Of a stretch of 64,000 bases of DNA, positions 40,494 through 48,766 are shown piece by piece (the stretch's first letter is position 1; every line of letters starts with the position of its first letter). Source of the DNA: Microbulbifer rhizosphaerae (GTDB lineage Bacteria > Pseudomonadota > Gammaproteobacteria > Pseudomonadales > Cellvibrionaceae); assembly GCF_014191725.1 (NCBI RefSeq), contig NZ_JACHWZ010000010.1, forward strand, positions 146,333 to 210,332. The letters are read 5' to 3'. The position numbers were made by a program, and so were the translations under genes. The notes under the pieces were generated by a model that saw only the letters and a list, made by a program, of their open reading frames with translations, was not told the origin of the DNA and searched no databases.

Positions 40494-41321
40494 ATGAACA
40501 AATATCCTCTGGCTGCAGCAGTTGCCCTGGGCCTCGCGCTGGTCGGCTGTGACAAACAGAAATCCGAGCAGGCGAGCGAGGAGGTTGCCCTGGAGACCCA
40601 GGAGCAAAAGGTCAGCTACATCATCGCCGAAGATATGGCCAAGCGCCTGAAGTCCCAGGACGTGGAACTGGACCCGCAGGTTGTACTGATGGCCCTGGAC
40701 GATGTGGCCAACGATCGCGAGTCGCGTATATCCGATGAGGACAAGCAGCAGGTCATCGCGGTCTTCCAGGAGGAGATGCAGGCCAAGCAGAAGCAGATGC
40801 TGGCCGATCAGGAGAAAGAGTTCAAAGCGAAGGCGGAGCAGAACCTGACGGAAGGCAAGGCGTTCCTCGAGGAGAATGCCAAGAAGGAGGGGGTGGTCAC
40901 CACCGACTCCGGCCTGCAGTACAAGGTGATCAGAGAAGGCACTGGCGACTCTCCGAGCGCCGACAGCACTGTGGAAGTGGACTACAAAGGCACCCTGATT
41001 GACGGCACCGAGTTCGATAGCTCCTACGCCCGCGGCGAGCCGGTACAGTTTCCGGTGAACGGTGTGATCAAGGGCTGGACCGAGGCTCTGCAGATGATGA
41101 AGGAAGGCGCCAAGTGGGAGCTGTATATTCCGTCAGATCTCGCCTACGGCCCCGGCGGCGCCGGCGGTCTGATCGGCCCCAACGCCACGCTGATTTTTGA
41201 GGTGGAGCTGCACAAGGCCAATGTGCAGGCCGATGGCGGTGAGGAGTCCTCCGAGGGAGAGCAGCAGCCGGAAGGCACTCAGGGAGAGGGAGCTGGGGAT
41301 GAAGGCGCCCAGGAAGAGTAA
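40494..41321 (+). CDS. FKBP-type peptidyl-prolyl isomerase lipoprotein
   Basis: A 275-residue lipoprotein with lipobox LVGC (C19). An FkpA/Mip-like dimerisation region of long helices (about 35-130) precedes an FKBP isomerase domain (about 140-245) with [35 protein letters not shown] and IPSDLAYGP. The C-terminus is an acidic tail of Glu/Gly/Gln not usual in the family. It probably assists folding of envelope proteins at the membrane. Translation ends just before a strong terminator. Confidence 0.93.
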   Translation: MNKYPLAAAVALGLALVGCDKQKSEQASEEVALETQEQKVSYIIAEDMAKRLKSQDVELDPQVVLMALDDVANDRESRISDEDKQQVIAVFQEEMQAKQKQMLADQEKEFKAKAEQNLTEGKAFLEENAKKEGVVTTDSGLQYKVIREGTGDSPSADSTVEVDYKGTLIDGTEFDSSYARGEPVQFPVNGVIKGWTEALQMMKEGAKWELYIPSDLAYGPGGAGGLIGPNATLIFEVELHKANVQADGGEESSEGEQQPEGTQGEGAGDEGAQEE

Positions 41322-41346
41322 GGCTGTTCGTCAATGACAAAAAAAA

Positions 41347-41372
41347 GGGGCTCTCCGGAGCCCCTTTTTTTT
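41347..41372. terminator. Intrinsic terminator after the FKBP gene
   Basis: A 7-bp stem, GGGGCTC with GAGCCCC, has a 4-base loop, an A run on the left and eight T on the right. It is symmetrical, and could also stop transcription of the rsd gene coming from the other side. Confidence 0.9.
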
Positions 41373-41461
41373 GTGCCGATTGAAAATATAGAGGCGAATC
41401 TTGGATTCGCCCCGGCAGGATCTTCGCATCAGACTATTGCTTAAGTGAGCACTAGTACGGT

Positions 41462-41929
41462 TCAGGCCAACTGGTTCTTGTGCGCCGTGTGCAGCAGCGC
41501 GATCATCTGATCCTCGGAACTGAAGCGGGTTTCCAGCGCCTCGCCCAGTTGGGACAGGTCGCGCTGCAGCGCGGTCAGGTCATCGGTCTCCTGGTACTTG
41601 TCGTTGAAGTCCACGGCGACATCGGTGGTGTCGTCGATTTCCCTGTAAAGCTGGCGCGCTGTCTCCAGGCCCTGCTTGTCGCCGAACGCCTTTCCCTCGT
41701 GGATCAGTTGTTCGTACACCTCGAAGTGGCCGGCGGAGACGTAGTCCACCAGTTGCTGGCAGAGCTGACGCACATTCTCCTCGGCTTCGGCATCGCTCTC
41801 GGCAATTTCCTTCTTTTGGGAGAGTGCGCAGAAGCGCACCAGCAGCTCCTGGCGCGAGTGCAACCAGCGATCGATGATCTCGCTTACGCCTCCCCAGCGC
41901 TCTCGCGCCGATTTGCAATTCTCCAGCAT
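41462..41929 (-). CDS. rsd: Anti-sigma-70 regulator Rsd/AlgQ
   Basis: A 155-residue all-helical protein of the Rsd/AlgQ family. It begins MLENCKSARERWGGVSEIID with RWLHSRQELL, and has VDYVSAGHFEVYEQL and LSQLGEALETRFSSEDQMI. Rsd binds region 4 of sigma-70 and so favours alternative sigma factors; AlgQ is the Pseudomonas form. The start at 41929 matches the AlgQ start, although the GGAG site abuts the ATG. Its neighbours, an FKBP gene and a dsbB gene, are those of algQ in Pseudomonas. Confidence 0.92.
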   Translation of the reverse strand: MLENCKSARERWGGVSEIIDRWLHSRQELLVRFCALSQKKEIAESDAEAEENVRQLCQQLVDYVSAGHFEVYEQLIHEGKAFGDKQGLETARQLYREIDDTTDVAVDFNDKYQETDDLTALQRDLSQLGEALETRFSSEDQMIALLHTAHKNQLA

Positions 41930-42056
41930 CTCCGGGTTTCCCTTTGTGACTCCTAACGGCTTTCTGCAAGATAGGAGATTCCCCCGCCGCCGGCAAGGAA
42001 CTGAGTACATTCTGCGCCAGATAGATACCAACTGAAAAACTGAAAGGAAGGAATAA

Positions 42057-42494
42057 GCGGAGGAGCCGCTGCAGGCGCTGGCGATATTCTGTGGTCCCGA
42101 CAGCTATATCTCCCCCTCCTGGTATCCGGAGAAAATCGAGCACGGCAAAGTGGTTCCCACCTGGAATTATGTGGCGGTGCACGCCCGCGGCAGTCTGCGG
42201 GTCGTGGATGATCCCCACTGGTTGAGGGAGCAACTGGAGGGGCTGACCGGGCAGCAGGAGGCGGGGGCTCCATCCCCGTGGTCGGTGGCGGACGCGCCGG
42301 AGGACTTCATTGAAAAACTCTCCGCCGCCATCGTGGGAATGGAGCTCAGCATCGATACGCTGGAGGGAAAGTGGAAAGTCAGCCAGAACCAGCGCCGGGC
42401 AACCCGTGAGGGCGTAGCGGGTGGACTGAGGGAACGGGCCGGCCATGGGGATGGGGATATGGCGGCGCTGGTCGAGTCTGCAATCGGCGATTGA
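42057..42494 (+). pseudogene. PaiB-family FMN-binding regulator remnant, N-terminus lost
   Basis: About 145 codons in one frame match the C-terminal two thirds of PaiB-like proteins: ALAIFCGPDSYISPSWYP, then KVVPTWNYVAVHARG, DAPEDFIEKLSAAIVGMEL and LEGKWKVSQNQ. The frame is opened by a TAA at 42054-42056, and no start codon precedes the conserved part; the first possible start, GTG near 42150, would cut through the FMN-binding core. The first 70 or so residues of the normal 205 are missing. It looks like a deletion remnant and not a working gene. Confidence 0.8.
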
Positions 42495-42587
42495 TCCGCG
42501 CCGGAACTGTCAGGGGCCGGGCAGTGTGCAACTGGCCGGTATCGCCTCACCGACGAGCCGGTGGACGGCGATCTTTGTCCCGGGTCT

Positions 42588-43079
42588 TCAGGATTTGCGG
42601 AAGGCCTGCCAGGCGCCGAAGACGATCAGCCCGATAAAGCCCAGCGCGGCCCAGCCGGGTATTGAGATGCCCAGCAGCGTCCACTGCACTTCGGCGCAGT
42701 TGCCGTCGCCGGTGAGCAGGGTCTTGAGCACATCGGATACCGGAAAAGATTCGAGCATATAGCTGATCCCCGGCCCGCAGGCGGGCACCTGGTCTTCCGG
42801 CAGGCTCTGCAGCCACAGCTGGCGGCCGGAAAAATAGAGTCCGCCCAGGGCCCAGAGGGAGACCAGCAGGCCGTAAATGCGCCGGCCGATGGTGGCCGGA
42901 TTGTGCAGAAAGGCGGCCAGTGATACCAGACCCGCGCCCAGCAGCATCACCCGCTGGGTGATACACAGCGGGCAGGGTTCGAGCCCGCGGATATATTCCA
43001 GGTAAAAGGCGGCACCGAGCAGGAATACCACGGCGAGAAAAGCCAGCAGGAAGGTGGTGCGCGGATTGGGCAGCTTCAT
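42588..43079 (-). CDS. dsbB: Disulfide bond formation protein B
   Basis: A 163-residue inner-membrane protein with four helices. It has the quinone-linked pair CPLC (C36, C39) and a second periplasmic loop with C101 and C128, the pair that reoxidises DsbA. Its stop is followed by a short gap to the paiB remnant. Its start overlaps the stop of acpH by 4 bases, so the two are probably translated together. In Pseudomonas the algQ-dsbB order is the same. Confidence 0.92.
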   Translation of the reverse strand: MKLPNPRTTFLLAFLAVVFLLGAAFYLEYIRGLEPCPLCITQRVMLLGAGLVSLAAFLHNPATIGRRIYGLLVSLWALGGLYFSGRQLWLQSLPEDQVPACGPGISYMLESFPVSDVLKTLLTGDGNCAEVQWTLLGISIPGWAALGFIGLIVFGAWQAFRKS

Positions 43080-43690
43080 GATTTATTCTGTTCCGAATGA
43101 TGTTTTGAGTAGGACTGCCGGAACCCGGCGGCCTCCCGATTCAAATAGCCGAATAGTTCGGTGAAATTCCGTTCCAGCACGGGGCGCCGGGCCAACAACT
43201 CCGGCAGAGCATCCTGCAGCGGCACCGGGCGGCTGAGTCGCTGGCTTACCCGAGCGAGGCTCTGGGCGACCACCTGTTCGTCGCCGTAACTCTGCAGAAG
43301 TTTAAAGCGTTCGGCGCGCTCCATAAATGCCTGCGCGCGCGGGGGGATATACCTGTCGCGGCTGTGAAAGTGCCGCCAGCAGTCGCGGCAGAAATCCTCC
43401 AGCGGCTGGTGGTGCCACTCGTTCCACTGCCGGCTGAGCAGGTGGTCGAACCAGATATCCAGAATGATGCCGGCGTAACGCCGCCAGCTCGGGTCCAATT
43501 GCGCCTGGGATTTCCGGTAGGCGGGGTGGCTGTCGGTGAGTGCGTCGATGCGCCTGTGCAGGCGGATGCCCGCTTCTATGTCCGCCGGCAGTTCACCCTT
43601 TAACGGGCCCTTGACGAAATCCCCCAGCAGCCCGCCCAGGCGCCAGTCCGGCTCGGGGCCGGAGAGCAGCAGGTGGGCGAGGTAGTTCAT
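43076..43690 (-). CDS. acpH: Acyl carrier protein phosphodiesterase
   Basis: A 204-residue protein of the AcpH family, which removes the phosphopantetheine arm from acyl carrier protein. It has MNYLAHLLLSGPEPDWRLGG with LLGDFVKGPLKG at the start, then GIRLHRRIDALTDSHP, DIWFDHLLSRQWNEWH and RMSRP-like segments (here RLSRPVPL). These histidines and aspartates fit an HD-like metal site. It lies between gshA and dsbB on the same strand with little spacing. Confidence 0.9.
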   Translation of the reverse strand: MNYLAHLLLSGPEPDWRLGGLLGDFVKGPLKGELPADIEAGIRLHRRIDALTDSHPAYRKSQAQLDPSWRRYAGIILDIWFDHLLSRQWNEWHHQPLEDFCRDCWRHFHSRDRYIPPRAQAFMERAERFKLLQSYGDEQVVAQSLARVSQRLSRPVPLQDALPELLARRPVLERNFTELFGYLNREAAGFRQSYSKHHSEQNKS

Positions 43691-43705
43691 CGCGGTGTCG
43701 CGGAT

Positions 43706-45289
43706 TCAGCGCTGGCAGAAAATGTACTGTGCATAGTACTGGCCGAGAAAGTCTTCGAAAGTTCCCCTGTCCCCCGCTTCCACCTGCCGTTGTTTTTGCA
43801 GCGACTCTCCCGCCAGCTGTGTGAAATGGTTCTGCGAGGCTTCGTCCAGCGGGCGCTCGATGAAGTATTGGCGGTGCTGCTCCGCCTTGTCGGCGGCCCA
43901 CTGGAAAAAGCTCTGCCCGTGGGTTTTCATTTCCGCCAGCATGTGCGCGGCCGGTGTGGCGGTTTCGCCGGCTACCTTGGCGCGCTGGGTTTCCAGGCTG
44001 CGGCGGTAGTCGTCGTCGCCCCAGGCGCTGTCGAACAGGTCCGCCAGGGGCGCCATTTCGTTCAATAGGCGTTCGGCCCAGACGCTGAGCTTCTGCTCGC
44101 CGCCATTATGGATCAGCTTGAGTTCCGGGTCGCGGCCGCGGTAGACGATGCGGTTCTGGTTTTCCTGCACCGCGCGGTAGTCGGCATTGTCGGTCTTGGG
44201 GCTGTCCCCCAGCAGGCAGTGCAACAGGAAGCAGTCGAGAAAGCGCATCTGCTGCGCGTCTATACCCAGGGGTGAGAAGGGATTCAGGTCGAGGCAGCGC
44301 ACCTCAATGTATTCCACTCCGCGGTTGGCCAGGGCGGACAGCGCCGTCTCGCCCATCTTCGCCGGGTTTTTGGGCCGGATGGGGGAATAGAATTCGTTCT
44401 CGATCTGCAGCAGGCCGGTGGAGAGTTGCTGGTAGTGCCCGCCCGCGTCCTTGACCCCGAGTTCGTGGTAAGGGGCGTAGGGCCTGCTGATTGCCGCGCA
44501 CAGGGTGGAGAGGTAGGTGCACAGATCGTTGTAACAGACGATCAGCGATTGCTGCGCCTCGCTGTTGTAGCCCAGGTCGCCCATGCGCAGCGAGGTGGCG
44601 TAGGGCGCGTAGAGGCTGCGCCCCTCGCTGTCGAAGGGCTCCAGGCCGTGCTCGCGGCCCTCCACAAAGCTGCCGCACACTGCCGGCGCGGCGCCGAACA
44701 GGTAGATCAGCAGCCAGTAGTTGCGGCGGAAGTTGCGGATCAGGTCGAAGTAGCGGCGGGTCTTGAAATCGCCCAGGGGCTCGTCACTGCCCTCGCGCTC
44801 GTGCAGCCAGCTCCAGAAATCGCCCGGCAGCGAGAAGTTGTAGTGGATGCCGGCGATGGTCTGCATGGTGCGGCCGTAGCGCAGCCCCAGTCCCAGGCGG
44901 TAGATGGTTTTCATGGTGCCGCTGTGGGAGTCGCCGTAGCGCGCCACCGGAATGTCCGGATCGGCGCCGATGCGCGCGGGCATGGAATTGACCCACAGGC
45001 GTTCGTCGCCGATCTGGCTGTAGGTGTAGCGGTGAATCCGGTCGAGGATCTGCAGCGCCTCTTCCGGCGTGGCCACCGGCGGAGTGATGAATTCCAGCAG
45101 CGCTTCGGAAAAATCGGTGGTGATGCAGTCGTGGGTCAGCGCCGAGCCCAGCGATGCCGGGTGGGGCGTCTGCGCCAGGTCGCCGTCCGGGGTGACCCGC
45201 AGGCTTTCTTTTTCGATACCGCGGCGAATGCCCTTCAGCAGTTGCAGCGATTGCGGCTGGGCCAGTGCGGCCAGGTGACGATGGGGCAC
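43706..45289 (-). CDS. gshA: Glutamate-cysteine ligase (type 1)
   Basis: A 527-residue enzyme making gamma-glutamylcysteine, the first step of glutathione synthesis. It has RRGIEKESLRVTPDG, the proteobacterial FSEALLEFITPP, GDSHSGTMKTIYRLGLGLRY, QTIAGIHYNFS and YIEVRCLDLNPFSPLGI, all type 1 GshA motifs. GTG at 45289 is chosen, with AAGGAG 6 bases ahead. Glutathione from this gene is a natural substrate of the ggt product. It is followed by acpH and dsbB. Confidence 0.96.
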   Translation of the reverse strand: MPHRHLAALAQPQSLQLLKGIRRGIEKESLRVTPDGDLAQTPHPASLGSALTHDCITTDFSEALLEFITPPVATPEEALQILDRIHRYTYSQIGDERLWVNSMPARIGADPDIPVARYGDSHSGTMKTIYRLGLGLRYGRTMQTIAGIHYNFSLPGDFWSWLHEREGSDEPLGDFKTRRYFDLIRNFRRNYWLLIYLFGAAPAVCGSFVEGREHGLEPFDSEGRSLYAPYATSLRMGDLGYNSEAQQSLIVCYNDLCTYLSTLCAAISRPYAPYHELGVKDAGGHYQQLSTGLLQIENEFYSPIRPKNPAKMGETALSALANRGVEYIEVRCLDLNPFSPLGIDAQQMRFLDCFLLHCLLGDSPKTDNADYRAVQENQNRIVYRGRDPELKLIHNGGEQKLSVWAERLLNEMAPLADLFDSAWGDDDYRRSLETQRAKVAGETATPAAHMLAEMKTHGQSFFQWAADKAEQHRQYFIERPLDEASQNHFTQLAGESLQKQRQVEAGDRGTFEDFLGQYYAQYIFCQR

Positions 45290-45356
45290 TCGGATCTCCT
45301 TGGTTAACCCGGCAATCCAATAGATCGTCCTTATCTATTGGATTGTCGCCCCTAAA

Positions 45357-45490
45357 ATACTGCGATGGCCGCCCCGCGCACCTGCGCGGAGTTGCTGGTA
45401 TTTCAAGGGCTCGCGCTGGCCTGCGCCCAGCGGCGGCACATCCCTGTGCCGCTTCAACCCGTGCCGGGTTGAGAGAGCTGCCGCGAATTT
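45357..45490. repeat. Nested hairpin cluster upstream of gshA
   Basis: The 220-base gap before gshA holds a set of short palindromes. GCGGCACATCCCTGTGCCGC (45433-45452) is a hairpin of the CATCCCTG module; TCAACCCGTGCCGGGTTGA (45453-45471) follows directly. Further GC-rich pairs lie at 45371-45390. It is related in design, not in exact sequence, to the family C and D elements. Confidence 0.7.
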
Positions 45491-45510
45491 GGAGCGATAT
45501 GGGGGCGACT

Positions 45511-45945
45511 TCAGCCCGCTTCAAGCGCCGCGGACCGCGACTCGCCCTCGCCCGGCTCTACCTCGGGCGGTTCCTCGGGGGAGATTTCCGGCGGTTCCTC
45601 GGGGGGGACTTCCGGCGGTTCCTCGGGAGTGATCTCCGGCGGCTCCTCAGGCTCCACTTCGGGGGCCTCTTCCGGCGGCACTTCCGGCGGCGTCTCCGTC
45701 GGGATTTCCCTCGGGTCCCCCAGGGCCTCCGCGGGCACCTGCGGCTGGCCCTTGCTGTTCAGCTCGCACTGCAGCAGTTCGATGCGCAGGCTGACATCGC
45801 GGGTGTTGGCTTCGAACATCTGGTTGATGGCGACATCCTTGTGTTCGCTGCGGAACAGGCGGCTGGCCTCGCGGCCGTCGATCCATTCGTTGCTTTTGCT
45901 AAGGAACTGCTGGTGCTGGTTGGTCAGCACGTAGACGTGACTCAT
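45511..45945 (-). CDS. Conserved protein with a Pro/Glu octapeptide-repeat tail
   Basis: A 144-residue protein. The first 65 residues are globular in look (MSHVYVLTNQHQQFLSKSNE, DGREASRLFRSEHKD and NQMFEANTRDVSLRI) and resemble short hypothetical proteins of pseudomonads. From about residue 85 it is a tail of PPEVPPEE-type octapeptides, coded by 24-bp DNA repeats at 45566-45661. There is no signal peptide. The tail should be extended and acidic. Function unknown. Confidence 0.65.
   Translation of the reverse strand: MSHVYVLTNQHQQFLSKSNEWIDGREASRLFRSEHKDVAINQMFEANTRDVSLRIELLQCELNSKGQPQVPAEALGDPREIPTETPPEVPPEEAPEVEPEEPPEITPEEPPEVPPEEPPEISPEEPPEVEPGEGESRSAALEAG
45566..45661 (-). repeat. Four tandem 24-bp repeats inside the Pro/Glu-tail gene
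   Basis: Units beginning GGCGGTTCCTCGGGG (45566, 45590, 45614) and GGCGGCTCCTCAGG (45638) follow each other without gaps. Each codes for an octapeptide of the kind P-P-E-I/V-x-P-E-E. The unit length is a multiple of three, so copy number can change without a frameshift. Confidence 0.85.
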
Positions 45946-46053
45946 GCGGCGGAACAACTTTGATGCTGTGACAAGAAAGCAGTGTACATTCAGAAGGCAG
46001 AGGACAGAAGACTGAGGACAGATGGGAATGACTAAGTTAAGCGAAAATCCCCC

Positions 46054-46084
46054 CTGTAGGAGCGGGCATAGCCCGCTCCTACAG
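46054..46084. repeat. Perfect 14-bp palindrome of the TGTAGGAGC family
   Basis: CTGTAGGAGCGGGC and GCCCGCTCCTACAG surround a 3-base loop. It shares its ends with the REP pairs but is a single compact hairpin. No T tract follows. It lies 39 bases downstream of the maeB stop. Confidence 0.8.
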
Positions 46085-46122
46085 CGTAACTCCCGTTGGC
46101 AGGGTCAGAGTCCCTGATCCTT

Positions 46123-47376
46123 CTAAAGAGGCGCGAGCGGATAATGCTCCGGGTAGGGCAAACGCGCCGCGCCGCTGTCCACCGCCGCGCGGGCCACCGC
46201 TGCGGCCACTTCCGGCAGCAGCCGGGGATCGATGGGTTTGGGCAGGATATAGTCCGGACCCAGGCTCAGTTCCACGCCGCCATAGCCCTCGCGCACCGCG
46301 TCCGGTACCGGCAGGTGGGCGATCTTGCGGATGGCCTCGATGGCGGCCAGCTTCATCTCCTCGTTGATGCGCACCGCGCGCACGTCCAGGGCGCCGCGGA
46401 AAATGAACGGGAAGCAGAGCACGTTGTTCACCTGGTTCGGGTAGTCCGAGCGGCCGGTGGCCATAATCAGGTCGTCGCGCACGCTGTGTGCCAGCTCCGG
46501 GGAAATTTCCGGAGTGGGGTTGGAGCAGGCGAAGACCACCGGGCGCGGAGCCATCCTGGACAGCTGCTCGGCGGACAGCAGGTCCGGGCCGGACACGCCC
46601 AGGAAGACATCGGCGCCCTCGATGGCGTCGTCCAGGGTACGCATTTCCGTGTCGCGGGCCCACTCGCCCTTGTAGGCGTTGATATCGGTGCGCCCGGAGT
46701 GAATCACGCCGCGGCTGTCGAGCATGGTGATCTGCTCTTTCTTTGCGCCGGCGGCTAGCATGAGTTTGCAGCAGGCGGTGGCGGCGGCGCCGGCCCCCAG
46801 GCACACCATGCGCACGTCTTCGATTTTCTTGCCCTGGATTTCCAGCGCGTTGAGCATGCCGGCCACGGTGACGATGGCGGTGCCGTGCTGGTCGTCGTGG
46901 AATACCGGCACCGAGCAGCGCTCGATCAGCGCCTCCTCGATATGGAAGCACTCCGGGGCCTTGATGTCCTCCAGGTTGATGCCGCCGAAGGTGTTGGCGA
47001 TATCGGACACCGTCTGGATGAAGCGCTCCGGACTGGGGCTGTCCACTTCGATGTCCACCGAGTTGATGCCGGCGAAGCGCTTGAACAGCAGCGACTTGCC
47101 CTCCATCACCGGTTTGGAGGCCAGCGGGCCCAGGTTGCCCAGGCCGAGAATGGCGCTGCCGTTGGAGATCACCGCCACCAGGTTGCCCTTGCCGGTGTAC
47201 AGGTAGGCTGCCTCGGGGTCCTTGGCGATCTCGCGTACCGGCTCCGCGACGCCCGGGCTATAGGCCAGGGACAGGTCTTCCTGGGTCTGGGCGGGGGTGG
47301 TCAGTTCTACCGATAGCTTGCCCGGGGTTGGCAGCGCGTGGTAGTCGAGCGCGGCCTGGCGCAATGAGTCCGTCAT
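46123..47376 (-). CDS. maeB: NADP-type malic enzyme, short form
   Basis: A 417-residue enzyme that oxidatively decarboxylates malate to pyruvate. It has SLAYSPGVAEPVREI, ISNGSAILGLGNLG, INLEDIKAPECFHIEE, the metal-binding FHDDQHGTAIV and the nucleotide site LGAGAAATACCK. It lacks the C-terminal phosphotransacetylase-like domain that makes E. coli MaeB about 760 residues. Short forms of about 420 residues occur in Pseudomonas next to rpmE and priA, as here. Cofactor preference cannot be read from the sequence with certainty. Confidence 0.92.
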   Translation of the reverse strand: MTDSLRQAALDYHALPTPGKLSVELTTPAQTQEDLSLAYSPGVAEPVREIAKDPEAAYLYTGKGNLVAVISNGSAILGLGNLGPLASKPVMEGKSLLFKRFAGINSVDIEVDSPSPERFIQTVSDIANTFGGINLEDIKAPECFHIEEALIERCSVPVFHDDQHGTAIVTVAGMLNALEIQGKKIEDVRMVCLGAGAAATACCKLMLAAGAKKEQITMLDSRGVIHSGRTDINAYKGEWARDTEMRTLDDAIEGADVFLGVSGPDLLSAEQLSRMAPRPVVFACSNPTPEISPELAHSVRDDLIMATGRSDYPNQVNNVLCFPFIFRGALDVRAVRINEEMKLAAIEAIRKIAHLPVPDAVREGYGGVELSLGPDYILPKPIDPRLLPEVAAAVARAAVDSGAARLPYPEHYPLAPL

Positions 47377-47495
47377 CTGGAAACAATCTCGTGAATTCTG
47401 GAGCCGGAATTTTAGCCCGGTCCGGCTACTGCGGGGGGCGCAGAGAATAACCGACAGGGGTTGCCCGCCACAAGAGCGCGCGTGAGGGGGAGCCG

Positions 47496-48314
47496 TTAAT
47501 TCTTACTAATTTTCAGGGTGTACGGGGAGTCAACCGCAATAAACCAGCGTTTATTTTGCGGAAACTGGGATGTGTATTTCGATCCCCGATCAACCAGCCA
47601 GCCTTTCACTTCGATTTGTGCCCCTTGCCAATCGCGCCGGTCCAGCTGGCCAAAATCCCCCTGTGGGTCCAGGCGCAGGGCCACCGGGCCGTCCAGTTCC
47701 AGCCATATATAGCGATTGTGCTCGGCCTTGCGCACCCGGCCCCGCAGCACTACGAAGCCACCGTCGCCGGGGCGGACATCCGCGGCCTGTTTCACCGGCC
47801 ACACGCCGGATTCCCACAGGCCGCGCCGGTCGCTGCGCGCCCATGCCTCGCGTTCGGACAGGCACTCCGCCAGAGAGAGGTTGGGGGCCATGGCCACGTG
47901 GAAGGCCAGGCCGGCGGCCAGCAGTGCCGATTCCAGGTTGTCGCCGCGGTGGTTGTACACGTGGGCGAGGAGGCGCCCGTAGGAGTCCCGTCGCTCGCGG
48001 TCGTACACCAGCTCCAGGCCGCCGTCGGCGAGAAAACGCTCGGTGAACTGTTTGGCCTCCCGCGCCAGCGGTTCCGCCGGGCGGCCTTCGCGGGCCAGTT
48101 CCGGCGCGTTGACGCCGATCAGGCGCACGCGGCGGCCGTCCTCCAGCAGCAGGGTGTCGCCGTCCTGTACCCGTTTCAGGGCCGCCAGCTCGTCCGCCTC
48201 CCCGAGCACGCAGTCCGCGGCTGCGGCGGCGGCCAGCAGCAGGGCACAAAAAAAGGCACCGAGGGAAACCCAGGGTGCCTTTCTTTTGGCTGCGGGCGCT
48301 TTGCCTGCGGCCAT
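47496..48314 (-). CDS. Staphylococcal-nuclease-like (thermonuclease) protein
   Basis: A 272-residue exported protein. A hydrophobic signal or anchor segment is at about 15-33. An SNase domain follows with RVQDGDTLLLEDGRRVRLIG, VNAPE, and YDRERRDSYGRLLAHVY, which hold the expected arginines and acidic metal ligands. A C-terminal OB-like part (about 180-272) has GGFVVLRGRVRKAE and WQGAQIEVKGWLVDRG. It lies 11 bases from rpmE on the same strand. It probably degrades nucleic acid in the periplasm or outside the cell. Confidence 0.82.
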   Translation of the reverse strand: MAAGKAPAAKRKAPWVSLGAFFCALLLAAAAAADCVLGEADELAALKRVQDGDTLLLEDGRRVRLIGVNAPELAREGRPAEPLAREAKQFTERFLADGGLELVYDRERRDSYGRLLAHVYNHRGDNLESALLAAGLAFHVAMAPNLSLAECLSEREAWARSDRRGLWESGVWPVKQAADVRPGDGGFVVLRGRVRKAEHNRYIWLELDGPVALRLDPQGDFGQLDRRDWQGAQIEVKGWLVDRGSKYTSQFPQNKRWFIAVDSPYTLKISKN

Positions 48315-48325
48315 CGCGCAGCGCT

Positions 48326-48538
48326 TTACTTGCCGATGCGGCTGCCGAAGCGCTTCTTGAAGCGGTCCACGCGGCCACCGGTGCTGGCTTCGCGCTGCTT
48401 GCCGGTATAGAAGGGGTGACACTGGGAGCAGACGTCCAGTTGGATGTCTTTGCCCAGGGTCGAGCGGGTCTTGATCACGTTGCCGCAGGAGCAGGTGGCG
48501 GTGACGTCGCTGTAATTCGGATGGATATCGGTCTTCAT
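48326..48538 (-). CDS. rpmE: 50S ribosomal protein L31
   Basis: A 70-residue protein, [20 protein letters not shown] and onward, with the zinc-binding cysteines of the C+ form: CSCGN and [10 protein letters not shown]. The end [10 protein letters not shown] is standard. It is divergent from priA, as in many gammaproteobacteria, and shares its transcript with the nuclease gene. Confidence 0.97.
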   Translation of the reverse strand: MKTDIHPNYSDVTATCSCGNVIKTRSTLGKDIQLDVCSQCHPFYTGKQREASTGGRVDRFKKRFGSRIGK

Positions 48539-48667
48539 GGTCTGCCTCAATTCGAAACCGCCACCTGATCTGTTGCCGGGCACGGAGTCGTCGTTGGTTT
48601 AGGGGCTGGGTAAAAAGTGGGCGCATACTAATCAGATTAGCGCGGCGGTTCAAGCACAATTGCCCGC

Positions 48668-48716
48668 CGGGAGCGCCGAGCCCCAGCTCGGCCTGCGCTC
48701 CGCAGGCCCGCCATCG
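48668..48716. repeat. Family B double hairpin between rpmE and priA
   Basis: GCCGAGCCCCAGCTCGGC and GCGCTCCGCAGGCCCGC-like arms repeat the design found at 24298, 34106 and 52660. It lies about 50 bases before the priA start in a 228-base divergent promoter region. Confidence 0.65.
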
Positions 48717-48766
48717 CAACTGCGCTATCATGCGCCTTTCGATCGGGCAGTAACGGGAGGCGCAAA

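Noticed and set aside
45566..45661. 24-bp tandem repeats considered as a CRISPR array
   Set aside because: The units are contiguous without spacers and code for octapeptides in an open frame.
46054..46084. Perfect palindrome considered as a maeB terminator
   Set aside because: No T tract follows in either direction, and the ends match the REP family, so it is listed as a repeat.
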